A stretch of DNA of 6,232 bases from Acidobacteriota bacterium. Its GTDB lineage: Bacteria > Acidobacteriota > Terriglobia > Terriglobales > Acidobacteriaceae. A program made the position numbers and the translations under genes. The stretch is from contig JAJZNH010000519.1 of assembly GCA_021811745.1 (NCBI GenBank), positions 1 through 6,232 on the forward strand. Reading direction: 5' to 3'. Below the pieces are notes generated by a model. That model was not told the origin of the DNA and did not search any database. It worked only from the letters and a program-made list of their open reading frames with translations. This document shows, piece by piece, positions 1-6,114 of this stretch. Within the stretch, counting starts at the first letter, position 1; the number at the start of each line of letters is the position of its first letter.

Positions 1-592
1 CGCTGAGCTCGGTCGTGCCCTGCAGCCAGGTGAGAATCCCAGGTATCTCCGCCAGCCCGAACATTTCGGACTGGACCGGCCTCCGCAAATCTCCCTCTAA
101 CAGCAGGACCTTGTCTCCATTGACGGACGCGATGGTGCATGCAAGATTGGCGGCGGAGAAGCTTTTGCCTTCCTGGGGAACAGTGCTGGTCAGGAGCAGC
201 CTTCGCAGGCTGTGGCCCTTCCGGTAATGGCGAAGGCGAACGCAGAGCAGACGAAAGGCTTCCGCTGCCGGCGAGGTCTTATCCGCAACCGCAACAATGC
301 GGCTCTCGAGGGGCAGCGTGACATCAATCGACGGGAACGACGGCATGGGGTCATCTCGCGCCGGTTCCGGGAGAAGCGGAGCGACGTCAGCCGCGGCGAG
401 CAGCGAGACACTGGAATCTGCGTCCGGCCCCTCGCCGAACGAAGGGACGATCGCCTCGGCCGGATTGTCTACCCGGCGCTGTTGCGCGGCGCGGCGTTCA
501 GCGCGCATAAGGATGTCGCGGGCATTCGCCCGCATCTGCCCGTCGGCTCGACCGGCTTCGGATTTCAATAGAGCATCGAAGATGTGACTCAC
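1..592 (-). CDS. CpsD/CapB-type bacterial tyrosine kinase (BY-kinase), N-terminal part, cut by window edge
   Basis: Partial gene: 197 codons are visible and the 3' end lies beyond position 1. BY-kinases of this type autophosphorylate on a C-terminal tyrosine cluster and cycle with a Wzz partner to control polysaccharide assembly; they are cytoplasmic. Reading from a GTG at 592-590 gives a start like SHIFDALLKSE, which resembles the usual N-terminus of soluble exosortase-locus kinases. Residues about 45-100 are a Pro/Ala-rich linker. The kinase domain begins near residue 108 (SPAAEAFRLLCVRLR). Walker A is TVPQEGKSF (137-145, Lys143). Walker A' is LLLEGDLRRP (163-172), with Glu where Asp is usual. 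No transmembrane segment is seen, so this is the split form, with Wzz encoded separately upstream. Walker B and the tyrosine tail are outside the window. There is no good Shine-Dalgarno before the GTG, which suggests translational coupling. Family is confident; the exact start is moderately so. Confidence 0.88.
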   Translation of the reverse strand, partial: MSHIFDALLKSEAGRADGQMRANARDILMRAERRAAQQRRVDNPAEAIVPSFGEGPDADSSVSLLAAADVAPLLPEPARDDPMPSFPSIDVTLPLESRIVAVADKTSPAAEAFRLLCVRLRHYRKGHSLRRLLLTSTVPQEGKSFSAANLACTIASVNGDKVLLLEGDLRRPVQSEMFGLAEIPGILTWLQGTTELS

Positions 593-678
593 GGTTTTCT
601 CACAGGCGCGGCAATCTCGGGAATATCGGCGACATTGCTCTTCGCGCGGTTGATGAATTGAGAGGCCCGGACAGGAGG
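593..678 (-). other. ATPase-kinase spacer holding an in-frame continuation of the ATPase frame
   Basis: These 86 bp are the only long gap between genes in the operon. The ATPase frame remains open after its TAA (681-679) for 29 sense codons, giving residues such as ASQFINRAKSNVADIPEIA, and stops at TGA 591-589. That TGA overlaps the kinase GTG as GTGA (592-589), the usual arrangement of coupled genes. This suggests that the ATPase once ended, or still ends, at 589, and that the TAA is a recent mutation, a read-through site or a sequence error. I see no promoter and no other ORF here. Confidence 0.5.
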
Positions 679-697
679 TTACCGCTCCTGACGGTCC
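669..697 (-). repeat. Hairpin with the ATPase stop codon in its loop
   Basis: CAGGAG (672-677) and CTCCTG (685-690) form a perfect 6-bp stem around a 7-nt loop that contains the TAA stop (681-679). GGAC (669-672) can also pair with GTCC (694-697) if the outer helix is allowed a bulge, competing for base 672. No run of U follows on the minus strand, so it is not an intrinsic terminator. It could be a pause or processing structure, or chance in GC-rich DNA. Confidence 0.4.
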
Positions 698-1548
698 GCT
701 GTGGCCGGCAGTCTCAGGCTGTCGTCCGCATCTTCCATGCGGTACTCCGCGGCCACTTCGCCCACCATTTCCCGCAAAACGATACGGGATCCGCAGGCAT
801 AGGCGGCAATCAGAGAGTTCTCGCAAAGAATATTGATGGTGCGAGGCAGCCCTTTCGAATAGCGATGGATCGCCTCGACTGCCTCCGCGGTAAAGATAGG
901 CTCCGCGTCCGGCTCGGCGCCCGCGATCTCCAGTCTGCGGACGATGTAGTCGGACGTTTCTTCCAGGTCGAGATGGCCCAGGTGTGTACGGACTGCGATC
1001 CGCTGCTTTAGCTGACGCAGATGAACGGAATCCAGCTTGAGGTCGAGCTCGGGTTGCCCTACTAATGCAATTTGCAGCAGTTTGCTATTGGTTGTTTCCA
1101 GGTTCGAGAGCAGCCTGATCTCTTCCAGAAGGTCGTCCGACAGGTGATGCGCTTCATCCACAATCAGGACGGTAGTCTGCCCCTTTGCCGCCCGTTCGAT
1201 CAGGAACTGTCCGAAGGTGAAGAGGATCTCGCTCTTGTTGCGGTCGAACGCGCGGATTCCGAAGTCGGCCAGCGTGTATTGCAGGAATTCGGTGGGCGAC
1301 AGGCGGCTGTTGAACAGGTAAGCGTAGGAGACATCCTGGCTGTCTTTGAGCAGGTTCAAAAGGCAGCGAAGCAACATCGTCTTTCCCGTGCCGACTTCTC
1401 CGGTGACCACCACGAATCCCCGGTGCTGCCGGATGGCGTAATAGAGGGCAGCCAGCGCTTCGTTGTGACGGCGGGTCGCAACAAAGCTTTCCGGATTCGG
1501 GGTGAGGTCAAAGGGATTGCGGGCGAGATGGAAGAAGCTCTTATACAT
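679..1548 (-). CDS. XrtA/ExeA-type AAA ATPase of polysaccharide loci
   Basis: Predicted cytoplasmic P-loop ATPase of 289 aa, resembling the putative secretion ATPase found beside the tyrosine kinase and Wzz genes in exosortase-A/EPS loci and related to ExeA/GspA. Its precise role there is not established; ATP-driven control of assembly is the likely one. The N-terminal MYKSFFHLARNPFDLTPNPE matches the family's opening. Walker A is GEVGTGKT (50-57), Walker B is VLIVDEAH (127-134), a sensor-1-like LVGQPEL lies at 162-168, an Arg-rich KQRIAVR at 181-187 and a sensor-2-like GLPRTIN at 233-239. All key residues are intact. No transmembrane segment and no peptidoglycan-binding domain follow, unlike ExeA itself. 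The ATG lies 14 nt after the Wzz stop with no strong ribosome site, consistent with coupling. The C-terminus may be shortened: the same frame continues open past the TAA down to 589. Confidence 0.9.
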   Translation of the reverse strand: MYKSFFHLARNPFDLTPNPESFVATRRHNEALAALYYAIRQHRGFVVVTGEVGTGKTMLLRCLLNLLKDSQDVSYAYLFNSRLSPTEFLQYTLADFGIRAFDRNKSEILFTFGQFLIERAAKGQTTVLIVDEAHHLSDDLLEEIRLLSNLETTNSKLLQIALVGQPELDLKLDSVHLRQLKQRIAVRTHLGHLDLEETSDYIVRRLEIAGAEPDAEPIFTAEAVEAIHRYSKGLPRTINILCENSLIAAYACGSRIVLREMVGEVAAEYRMEDADDSLRLPATADRQER

Positions 1549-1562
1549 GGTCCAGGTCTGCT

Positions 1563-3161
1563 TCAGGCGTGAAGGTAGCTGACTACCGAGCCGGCAAAGA
1601 TGATGAGAAACACGGCGGTGGCAACCGTCCAGCCTACAACCGTCGTGCGTCTCTTCTGCCCTGCGTCGCTCGTGCTTATCACTTCCGGCACCTCCGTCAT
1701 AATGTTGGCTGGAAGAATCATGTCTTCAATTTCCTTGTTGCTGCGCAGGCGGTCGTCTGCAAATTCGAGGATGCCGACCACCACAATTCCGAGCAACAGG
1801 CCAGCCGCGATTCCAAATCCGCAGAACTTCAGGCGGTTGGGTGAGTCCGGCCGCGAAGGAAGGCTGGGAGGGTCGAGCAGCGTAAAGCGCTGCCCCTGCT
1901 GCAACTGCTCCATTCTCGTGGCCATTTTCGAGTCCGTTTCTTTCTTGAGCAGGTCGTTATAGTTGGCCTGCGACTGCTGGTATCCGCGGGTCAGATCAGC
2001 AAGCTGCTGCTGGACCGTGGGCGCGGCGTTCAGGCGAGCCTGGTACGTGCCGATTCGCGCGGAGAGGCTCTCAATGGATCTTTCGCGGCCGGCGATGTCG
2101 ATCTGACTCGACTTGAGCTGCCCCTTCCGCTGCAGCAGCGCCGCGGAATCGCCGGACGCCGCATCGCTGAGGTTGTCCGATTTCTGCGATGCGGCGGCTG
2201 CCTCCTGCCGGGCAACGATGCCCTTCCGCTGTTGTTCCGCCGCCGCCAGTTGTGCCTTGACGGTTTCTACCGCCGGATAGCTGCTCGTATACCGCGCGCT
2301 CAAATCGGCCAACTGAACGCGAAGCACCGCGATCTGCTTGTCCATGGCCTCTAAGCTGTTGGATCCCTGCGCCGACGCCTCTTCTTCCGGATGGCTGGAG
2401 CGATACTGGGCAATGAGCGACTCATAATAGGCGCGCTGCTGCTTTGCGGCATTGAGCGAATCCTGCTCACTCTGCAACTGCGCCTGCAATCCGCTGAGGA
2501 TCTGCAGATTGCTGGCCTGCTGGGTGGGCAGTTCGCTCTGATGGGCGGATTCGAACTCACGCACGGTCAGATCCTGCTGCGCGAGACTTTTGCGCGCCTG
2601 ATCCAGCTGTTTTTCGATGAACGTGGTGGTCTGCTCCGATTGCTTCTGCCGCTCGATCAGGTTTGCGGTAATGAAGAGATTTGTCAGCTCACCGGTGATT
2701 TCCTGCGCCACCTTGGGCGTCGGCGCGGAATAGGAAACCCTGAAGGCCGTGATCTGATTGTTGGGCGAGCGAACCAGTTCGATCTTGCCGATATCGCTGC
2801 GCATGCGTTTGATCTGCTGATCCTGCGTCATCGGATGCTGCGGGTCGCGATAGAGGTCGAACTTGCGGATGATGGTAAGGAGACGAGTCCTGCTCAGAAT
2901 CTGCTGCTGGATGGTCTGGAGCTGCTCCTGCAGATCATCGGTGATGTTCGGGACCACGTAATTCTTCGGCATCGTGGGTCCCTGCACCAGAATGAGCGTG
3001 GTCGACTTGTAGCGCACCGGGAGAAACCAGGAAAGACCCCAGACCGCCAGCCATCCGACGAGCAGGGGGATGAGGAACTGCAAATGACGGCGCTTGGCGA
3101 GATCGATCCAGCGTCCAGGATCGAATTGCGTTGCCTTTTCTTCGGCAAATTCTTCAGACAT
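1563..3161 (-). CDS. Wzz/GumC-family polysaccharide chain-length co-polymerase
   Basis: Inner-membrane polysaccharide co-polymerase of 532 aa that sets polymer length and partners the tyrosine kinase encoded two genes downstream. Visible parts: a short cytoplasmic N-terminus; TM1 at about 28-48 (FLIPLLVGWLAVWGLSWFL) followed by the Wzz-type YKSTTLILV strand; a long periplasmic, Gln/Ala-rich coiled coil over about 165-400; a GNVR-like region ending in the Pro-rich PPSLPSRPDSPNR (431-443); TM2 at about 445-467; a cytoplasmic stretch of about 40 residues (468-506) with DDRLRSNKEIEDMI; and TM3 at about 507-529 ending the protein. It has no fused kinase domain, so the kinase is supplied in trans. 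The third TM is more than the two of classical Wzz. The ATG starts 2 nt after the beta-barrel stop (TAG ct ATG), so translation is probably coupled. Length fits the large GumC/exosortase-locus class. Confidence 0.95.
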   Translation of the reverse strand: MSEEFAEEKATQFDPGRWIDLAKRRHLQFLIPLLVGWLAVWGLSWFLPVRYKSTTLILVQGPTMPKNYVVPNITDDLQEQLQTIQQQILSRTRLLTIIRKFDLYRDPQHPMTQDQQIKRMRSDIGKIELVRSPNNQITAFRVSYSAPTPKVAQEITGELTNLFITANLIERQKQSEQTTTFIEKQLDQARKSLAQQDLTVREFESAHQSELPTQQASNLQILSGLQAQLQSEQDSLNAAKQQRAYYESLIAQYRSSHPEEEASAQGSNSLEAMDKQIAVLRVQLADLSARYTSSYPAVETVKAQLAAAEQQRKGIVARQEAAAASQKSDNLSDAASGDSAALLQRKGQLKSSQIDIAGRERSIESLSARIGTYQARLNAAPTVQQQLADLTRGYQQSQANYNDLLKKETDSKMATRMEQLQQGQRFTLLDPPSLPSRPDSPNRLKFCGFGIAAGLLLGIVVVGILEFADDRLRSNKEIEDMILPANIMTEVPEVISTSDAGQKRRTTVVGWTVATAVFLIIFAGSVVSYLHA

Positions 3162-3163
3162 AG

Positions 3164-4480
3164 CTAGTATCCCAGGGAGCGAGTGAAGTGCCAGACGAGC
3201 GATGCCATTCCGCGGTTGCTGTCCGGATTGGCGGCGATGGAGGGAATGCCTTCATAGGCCTGGTGCGAGCGGTCGTATTCAAGCAGGACGGACAGGTGGG
3301 GGTTGATCGCATGGTCCAGCACGGCGCTTCCAAATATTGAATGGCCGCCCCGAATGCTGTTTCTCACAGAGGGTTCCGGATTGTGACCCATGGCGTAGGC
3401 TCCGCTGATGCCGGCAGTCCATGTCCGCAGCATTTGCCAGCGTGTCGCGAGCGCGGCGTTATCGTTGGCGAATACACCCAGCATGCCGCCGCCGCCGGTG
3501 ATCATGTGGCTATAGGTGAGGATGGCGCTGGCACGAGGTGCATGCCAGCCCATGGAGGCCGACACGTAAGGGCTCCACGACACCTTCACCGAGGAAGCCG
3601 CCGAGTCGGTGATTCGGTAGGACTCCGGACCCGCCGCGACCGACAGCAGCGCGCCACGCTCGGAAGACAGCGAATAGTATGCGAGCAGCGTGTGCGTCTG
3701 CACCGTTTGCGTCGATGGCTTTGGGTAGGCGAGGTACTCCATGTAACTCCATTGCGCCCCGAAGTACTGAGGCCGGGCTACGCGCTGACTGAAGAACGCC
3801 GAGGCTCCCCTCGATCCGGAATTGTAGAGGCCCACGGTCTGCGACGGATCCGGGTAGTGCAGCATGCTGACGATTCCCGACCCGCCCAACAGCGTATTGA
3901 CGCCAGTCTGCACGGTGACTTCGCCGCGCGCCTGATTCTGCATGAACTGGGCGAAGGCGGGCGCCAGCGCCGGAGTGTAAGACGCGGCGATATTGCTGGT
4001 ATAGGCTTGTCCGCTGTTGTTGGTTGTATCGCTGAACTGATCGTTGAAAGTAATGGCTACGTGCTCCGCAGGATGGAAGCTGTACGCCGCGGTGGCCACC
4101 TGATCGATCTGGTTCAGGGAACTGCTTGGCTGATAAAAACTGAACCCCGGAGAGTAGCTGAAGGTGCGGTTCTGCGTTGGCGTCGACCAGTTGTAGCTAA
4201 GCCTGGGCAGCACGGAAATGGTCGTCTCGGCTTGCGTGCCGTAATCGGATCCCGCAAAGAGATTATCTATATAGGAGCCGCTGACCGCGATATCGCCCCG
4301 AAGAACGTTCTTCAGCTGCTCGGCGCCCAGCTGAACAGTTTCGGGGGCGATGCTGACCGGCGCCGGGGTGATCATCTGGGCGTCCTGCGCTCCCGACAGT
4401 TCCTCGGGCGCAGAAGTCTCCTGGGACCATGCAGACGCAGTCAACAGCAATGCCAAAGCCAGGCAGGCGTGATGCTTCAT
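3164..4480 (-). CDS. Predicted outer-membrane beta-barrel protein of the export locus
   Basis: Protein of 438 aa with a signal peptide: MKHH, hydrophobic ACLALALLLTA, and likely cleavage after AWS (residue 19). After an acidic/Pro linker (about 20-55) it shows alternating hydrophobic/polar strands rich in Tyr, Ser, Asn and Trp, for example DIAVSGSYIDNLF, RLSYNWSTPTQNRTFSYSPG and HLSVLLEYDRSHQAYEG. It ends in SLVWHFTRSLGY with a terminal aromatic, as expected for a BAM substrate. Exosortase-type EPS loci commonly carry a barrel gene of this size at this position. By analogy with Myxococcus xanthus, where barrel porins partner short OPX proteins, it may be the outer-membrane exit pore; this is inference. 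It starts 11 nt after the OPX gene and ends 2 nt before wzz. The fold is supported by composition and termini only. A long antisense frame over it is a shadow. Confidence 0.8.
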   Translation of the reverse strand: MKHHACLALALLLTASAWSQETSAPEELSGAQDAQMITPAPVSIAPETVQLGAEQLKNVLRGDIAVSGSYIDNLFAGSDYGTQAETTISVLPRLSYNWSTPTQNRTFSYSPGFSFYQPSSSLNQIDQVATAAYSFHPAEHVAITFNDQFSDTTNNSGQAYTSNIAASYTPALAPAFAQFMQNQARGEVTVQTGVNTLLGGSGIVSMLHYPDPSQTVGLYNSGSRGASAFFSQRVARPQYFGAQWSYMEYLAYPKPSTQTVQTHTLLAYYSLSSERGALLSVAAGPESYRITDSAASSVKVSWSPYVSASMGWHAPRASAILTYSHMITGGGGMLGVFANDNAALATRWQMLRTWTAGISGAYAMGHNPEPSVRNSIRGGHSIFGSAVLDHAINPHLSVLLEYDRSHQAYEGIPSIAANPDSNRGMASLVWHFTRSLGY

Positions 4481-4491
4481 GGCGATATCAC

Positions 4492-5145
4492 TCAGGGAAC
4501 GATGACGGTATCGTGCGGTTCGAGCCGAATGTTCTGTTCCGGATCAACCCCACGGATGACATTTTTGTAGTTGAATTTGATCCTCTTCTGTCCGCCTCCG
4601 TGCGTGGGCCGCACGATATAGATGTCCTTTTCTTTGGCAAAGCTCTGGAAGCCTCCGGCCACGGCGATGGCATCAAGGACCGTTGTTGTTGCCGTCAGAG
4701 GATACGAGCCTGGCTTCATCACACGTCCGAGGATGTTGAACGTCCGGCTGTTCATCTTCTGGACGATCACCGTGACCCGCGGATTCGTCAGATAGGCCTT
4801 CAGCCTCTCGGCGATATTGTCTTCGAGCTGCACCGGCGTGCGTCCCGCCGCCTGCACTTCGCCGATCAGAGGCATCGAGATTTTTCCGTCGGAGCGAACC
4901 GGTATCGACTGCGTCAGATCCTTTTCATTCCACACGTTGATGGCCAGCAGATCGTCATCGCCGATCACGTAACCGTGTCCGGGCGTGGAGGCGCTGGCCG
5001 GATGAGAACTGGCGGCTGCGGGAACCGGAGCGATTGCCGCTGCCTCCGACTGCTCGGAGGTCGAAGTTGTACCGGTCTGCGCCGAGGCTGCCAGCGACAG
5101 CGCCAGAAACGCGACGGCCCACATCTTTCCTGCTGCTGCGTGCAT
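4492..5145 (-). CDS. Wza/OPX-type polysaccharide export protein, short form (PES + SLBB)
   Basis: Periplasmic polysaccharide export protein of 217 aa. The N-terminal signal peptide (about 1-22, hydrophobic AVAFLALSLAA, then SAQ) lacks a lipobox cysteine; the only likely processing site is signal peptidase I near ASA/Q. A low-complexity Ala/Ser/Thr/Pro linker spans about 24-56. The PES domain (about 58-130) begins YVIGDDDLLAINVW and includes VRSDGKISMPLIGEV and NPRVTVIV. One SLBB domain follows (about 134-185) with NILGRVMKPGSYPL and VLDAIAVAGGF. The protein ends right after the typical IRLEPHDTVIVP, so the second SLBB and the C-terminal amphipathic helix that forms Wza's outer-membrane pore are missing. 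Start: ATG at 5145 has TAAGGAG (5157-5151) five nt upstream. It lies 21 bp after the antiterminator gene and 11 bp before the beta-barrel gene. Confidence 0.93.
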   Translation of the reverse strand: MHAAAGKMWAVAFLALSLAASAQTGTTSTSEQSEAAAIAPVPAAASSHPASASTPGHGYVIGDDDLLAINVWNEKDLTQSIPVRSDGKISMPLIGEVQAAGRTPVQLEDNIAERLKAYLTNPRVTVIVQKMNSRTFNILGRVMKPGSYPLTATTTVLDAIAVAGGFQSFAKEKDIYIVRPTHGGGQKRIKFNYKNVIRGVDPEQNIRLEPHDTVIVP

Positions 5146-5150
5146 AAAAG

Positions 5151-5157
5151 CTCCTTA
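5151..5157 (-). promoter_or_regulatory. Ribosome binding site of the OPX export gene
   Basis: TAAGGAG, the strongest Shine-Dalgarno in the window, ends five nt before the ATG at 5145. The downstream genes have much weaker sites, which suggests that independent initiation happens here and that later genes rely more on coupling. Confidence 0.8.
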
Positions 5158-5166
5158 GGGTGGCGA

Positions 5167-5817
5167 TCATCCAATGCGAACCGCCGGAGAGCTGTAAGCG
5201 CCGGCGCCCACCTTCAGCGGTTGCCGCGCCGCAGCCGGGAACCGCATCGCCTCCGGCCTGATCCTCTGAGGCATTCCATCCGGCAGTCTGTCCTGGCGCA
5301 CGGTTTCCACATCGGCGGCATCGATTTCAACGCATACCGACTGCGCCAGCATGTCCACGGAGAGCACCAGACGGAACAGGTTCTTCTTACGGACCAGCAC
5401 ACCTTCGATCCCTGTCAGTGCGCCCCGCGTTACCCGCACGCGGTCTCCGCAGTTCAGATAAGGATGCGGCTCGGCGGGGAACTTGCCTTCGACGACTCGG
5501 CGTATGGCCTCAATCTCGGAGTCGGGGATGGCGGCTGCCTGATCTCCGCGACAGATAATCATGTGAACGCCTGGGGTGGTGAGGATTCCGAGTTTTCTCT
5601 CGGACGTTCCCCGGACAAACACATACCCTGGAAAGAGCGGCAGCGACAGCACCTTACGTCTGTCCTTCCAGCGGCGGACGGAGTCGTAGGCGGGGAGGAA
5701 CGCTTCAAAGCCCTTGTAGAGCAGCGTGTCCGCCACCTGCTTTTCATGCTGGTGGCGCGTATAGAGGGCCCACCAGGGAGAGCCCTCGCTGGTTCCGGTC
5801 ATCCATGTGTCGGCCAT
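5167..5817 (-). CDS. NusG-family specialised transcription antiterminator (UpxY/RfaH/LoaP-like)
   Basis: NusG paralogue of 216 aa that should bind RNA polymerase and promote read-through of the long polysaccharide operon it heads, as RfaH, UpxY and LoaP do. The NGN domain runs from about 14 to 110: SPWWALYTRHQHEKQVAD, then LPLFPGYVFVR (59-69), the conserved NusG-core signature, and TPGVHMII. The KOW domain is about 121-170, with GDRVRVTRGALTGIEGVL. Residues 172-216 form an extra basic, Pro-rich tail of about 45 residues, longer than a typical NusG C-terminus. A housekeeping nusG is unlikely, because no secE or ribosomal protein genes flank it and it leads an EPS operon. The frame is open up to an ATG at 5998-6000, but I start at ATG 5817 because GGAAGAGG sits five nt upstream and the NGN begins about 14 residues in; the extra 61 residues look non-protein-like and overlap leader hairpins. 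Confidence 0.92.
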   Translation of the reverse strand: MADTWMTGTSEGSPWWALYTRHQHEKQVADTLLYKGFEAFLPAYDSVRRWKDRRKVLSLPLFPGYVFVRGTSERKLGILTTPGVHMIICRGDQAAAIPDSEIEAIRRVVEGKFPAEPHPYLNCGDRVRVTRGALTGIEGVLVRKKNLFRLVLSVDMLAQSVCVEIDAADVETVRQDRLPDGMPQRIRPEAMRFPAAARQPLKVGAGAYSSPAVRIG

Positions 5818-5822
5818 TGTCG

Positions 5823-5830
5823 CCTCTTCC
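5823..5830 (-). promoter_or_regulatory. Ribosome binding site deciding the antiterminator start
   Basis: GGAAGAGG lies five nt before the ATG at 5817. It favours this start over in-frame ATGs further upstream (5961 and 6000), which lack comparable sites. Confidence 0.7.
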
Positions 5831-5884
5831 GCCGCGCGATGTGCGGCCCTGCTGATGGTGTTCCCGGATATAGCTTCGCCCTGT

Positions 5885-5898
5885 GAGCCCCATGGCTC
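5885..5898 (-). repeat. Leader hairpin A (5-bp stem, 4-nt loop)
   Basis: GAGCC (5885-5889) and GGCTC (5894-5898) are perfect inverted repeats with a 4-nt loop. In the minus-strand transcript no U-run follows, so it is not a leftward terminator. Read on the plus strand, TTTT follows at 5899-5902, which would at most make a weak terminator of antisense transcripts. Confidence 0.4.
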
Positions 5899-5909
5899 TT
5901 TTCCACATC

Positions 5910-5939
5910 CTGCGAGACCCGCTGGTCTCTTTCTGGCAG
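5910..5939 (-). repeat. Leader hairpin B (6-bp stem with outer 4-bp helix)
   Basis: GAGACC (5914-5919) and GGTCTC (5924-5929) form a perfect 6-bp stem with a 4-nt loop. An outer helix is possible between bases 5910-5913 and 5936-5939 (CTGC with GCAG in the transcript), leaving a 6-nt one-sided bulge. It lies about 95-120 nt before the antiterminator start codon, in the likely transcribed leader. Confidence 0.45.
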
Positions 5940-5960
5940 AGTACAAATCGAACCGCTGCA

Positions 5961-5980
5961 TGAGGCTTCGGAAATCCTCA
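5961..5980 (-). repeat. Leader hairpin C (5-bp stem, 10-nt loop)
   Basis: TGAGG (5961-5965) and CCTCA (5976-5980) are perfect inverted repeats; two further A-T pairs are possible inside the loop after one mismatch. A direct repeat GAACCG flanks it at 5950-5955 and 5986-5991. Together with hairpins A and B it makes a run of three structures in under 100 nt. Confidence 0.35.
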
Positions 5981-6063
5981 CACCTGAACCGTTGGCACAA
6001 AACCTTCTCAAGTCGACCGCACTCGCAGGAACATCAGCATCTCTCATACAAGTCCGGAGAGAT

Positions 6064-6076
6064 CAGATTGAATCTG
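6064..6076. promoter_or_regulatory. 13-bp perfect palindrome, candidate operator
   Basis: CAGATT-G-AATCTG is a perfect 6-1-6 inverted repeat about 250 bp before the first gene. The form suits a dimeric transcription factor. It is AT-richer than its surroundings. No regulator can be named from the sequence. Confidence 0.35.
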
Positions 6077-6114
6077 CCTGCTGACGCTCCTTTCGATTGC
6101 CCTTCAAATTCCTA

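Noticed and set aside
2391..3167. 258-codon plus-strand open frame
   Set aside because: Antisense to the N-terminal half of the Wzz gene; the Wzz frame has clear TM and coiled-coil features and this one has none.
3341..4570. 409-codon plus-strand open frame
   Set aside because: Antisense to the beta-barrel gene, Arg/Gly-rich and without recognisable motifs; a shadow of biased codon use on the minus strand.
4429..5886. 485-codon plus-strand open frame
   Set aside because: It lies antisense across the barrel start, the OPX gene and the antiterminator. Its translation is Arg/His/Gly-rich with no domain, which is typical of a GC-rich shadow frame.
5818..6000. 61-residue N-terminal extension of the NusG paralogue (start at 6000)
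   Set aside because: The good Shine-Dalgarno before 5817 and the normal position of the NGN domain favour the shorter protein; the extension would code through three hairpins and shows no NusG similarity.
5991..6006. TGGCAC (5993-5998), a perfect sigma-54 -24 hexamer on the plus strand
   Set aside because: No TTGC at the right distance, and it faces away from the genes.
5799..6047. 82-codon minus-strand frame that could be a leader peptide overlapping the antiterminator start
   Set aside because: No convincing ribosome site or conserved motif; it is in a different frame and its composition looks like non-coding leader. Kept only as a remote uORF possibility.
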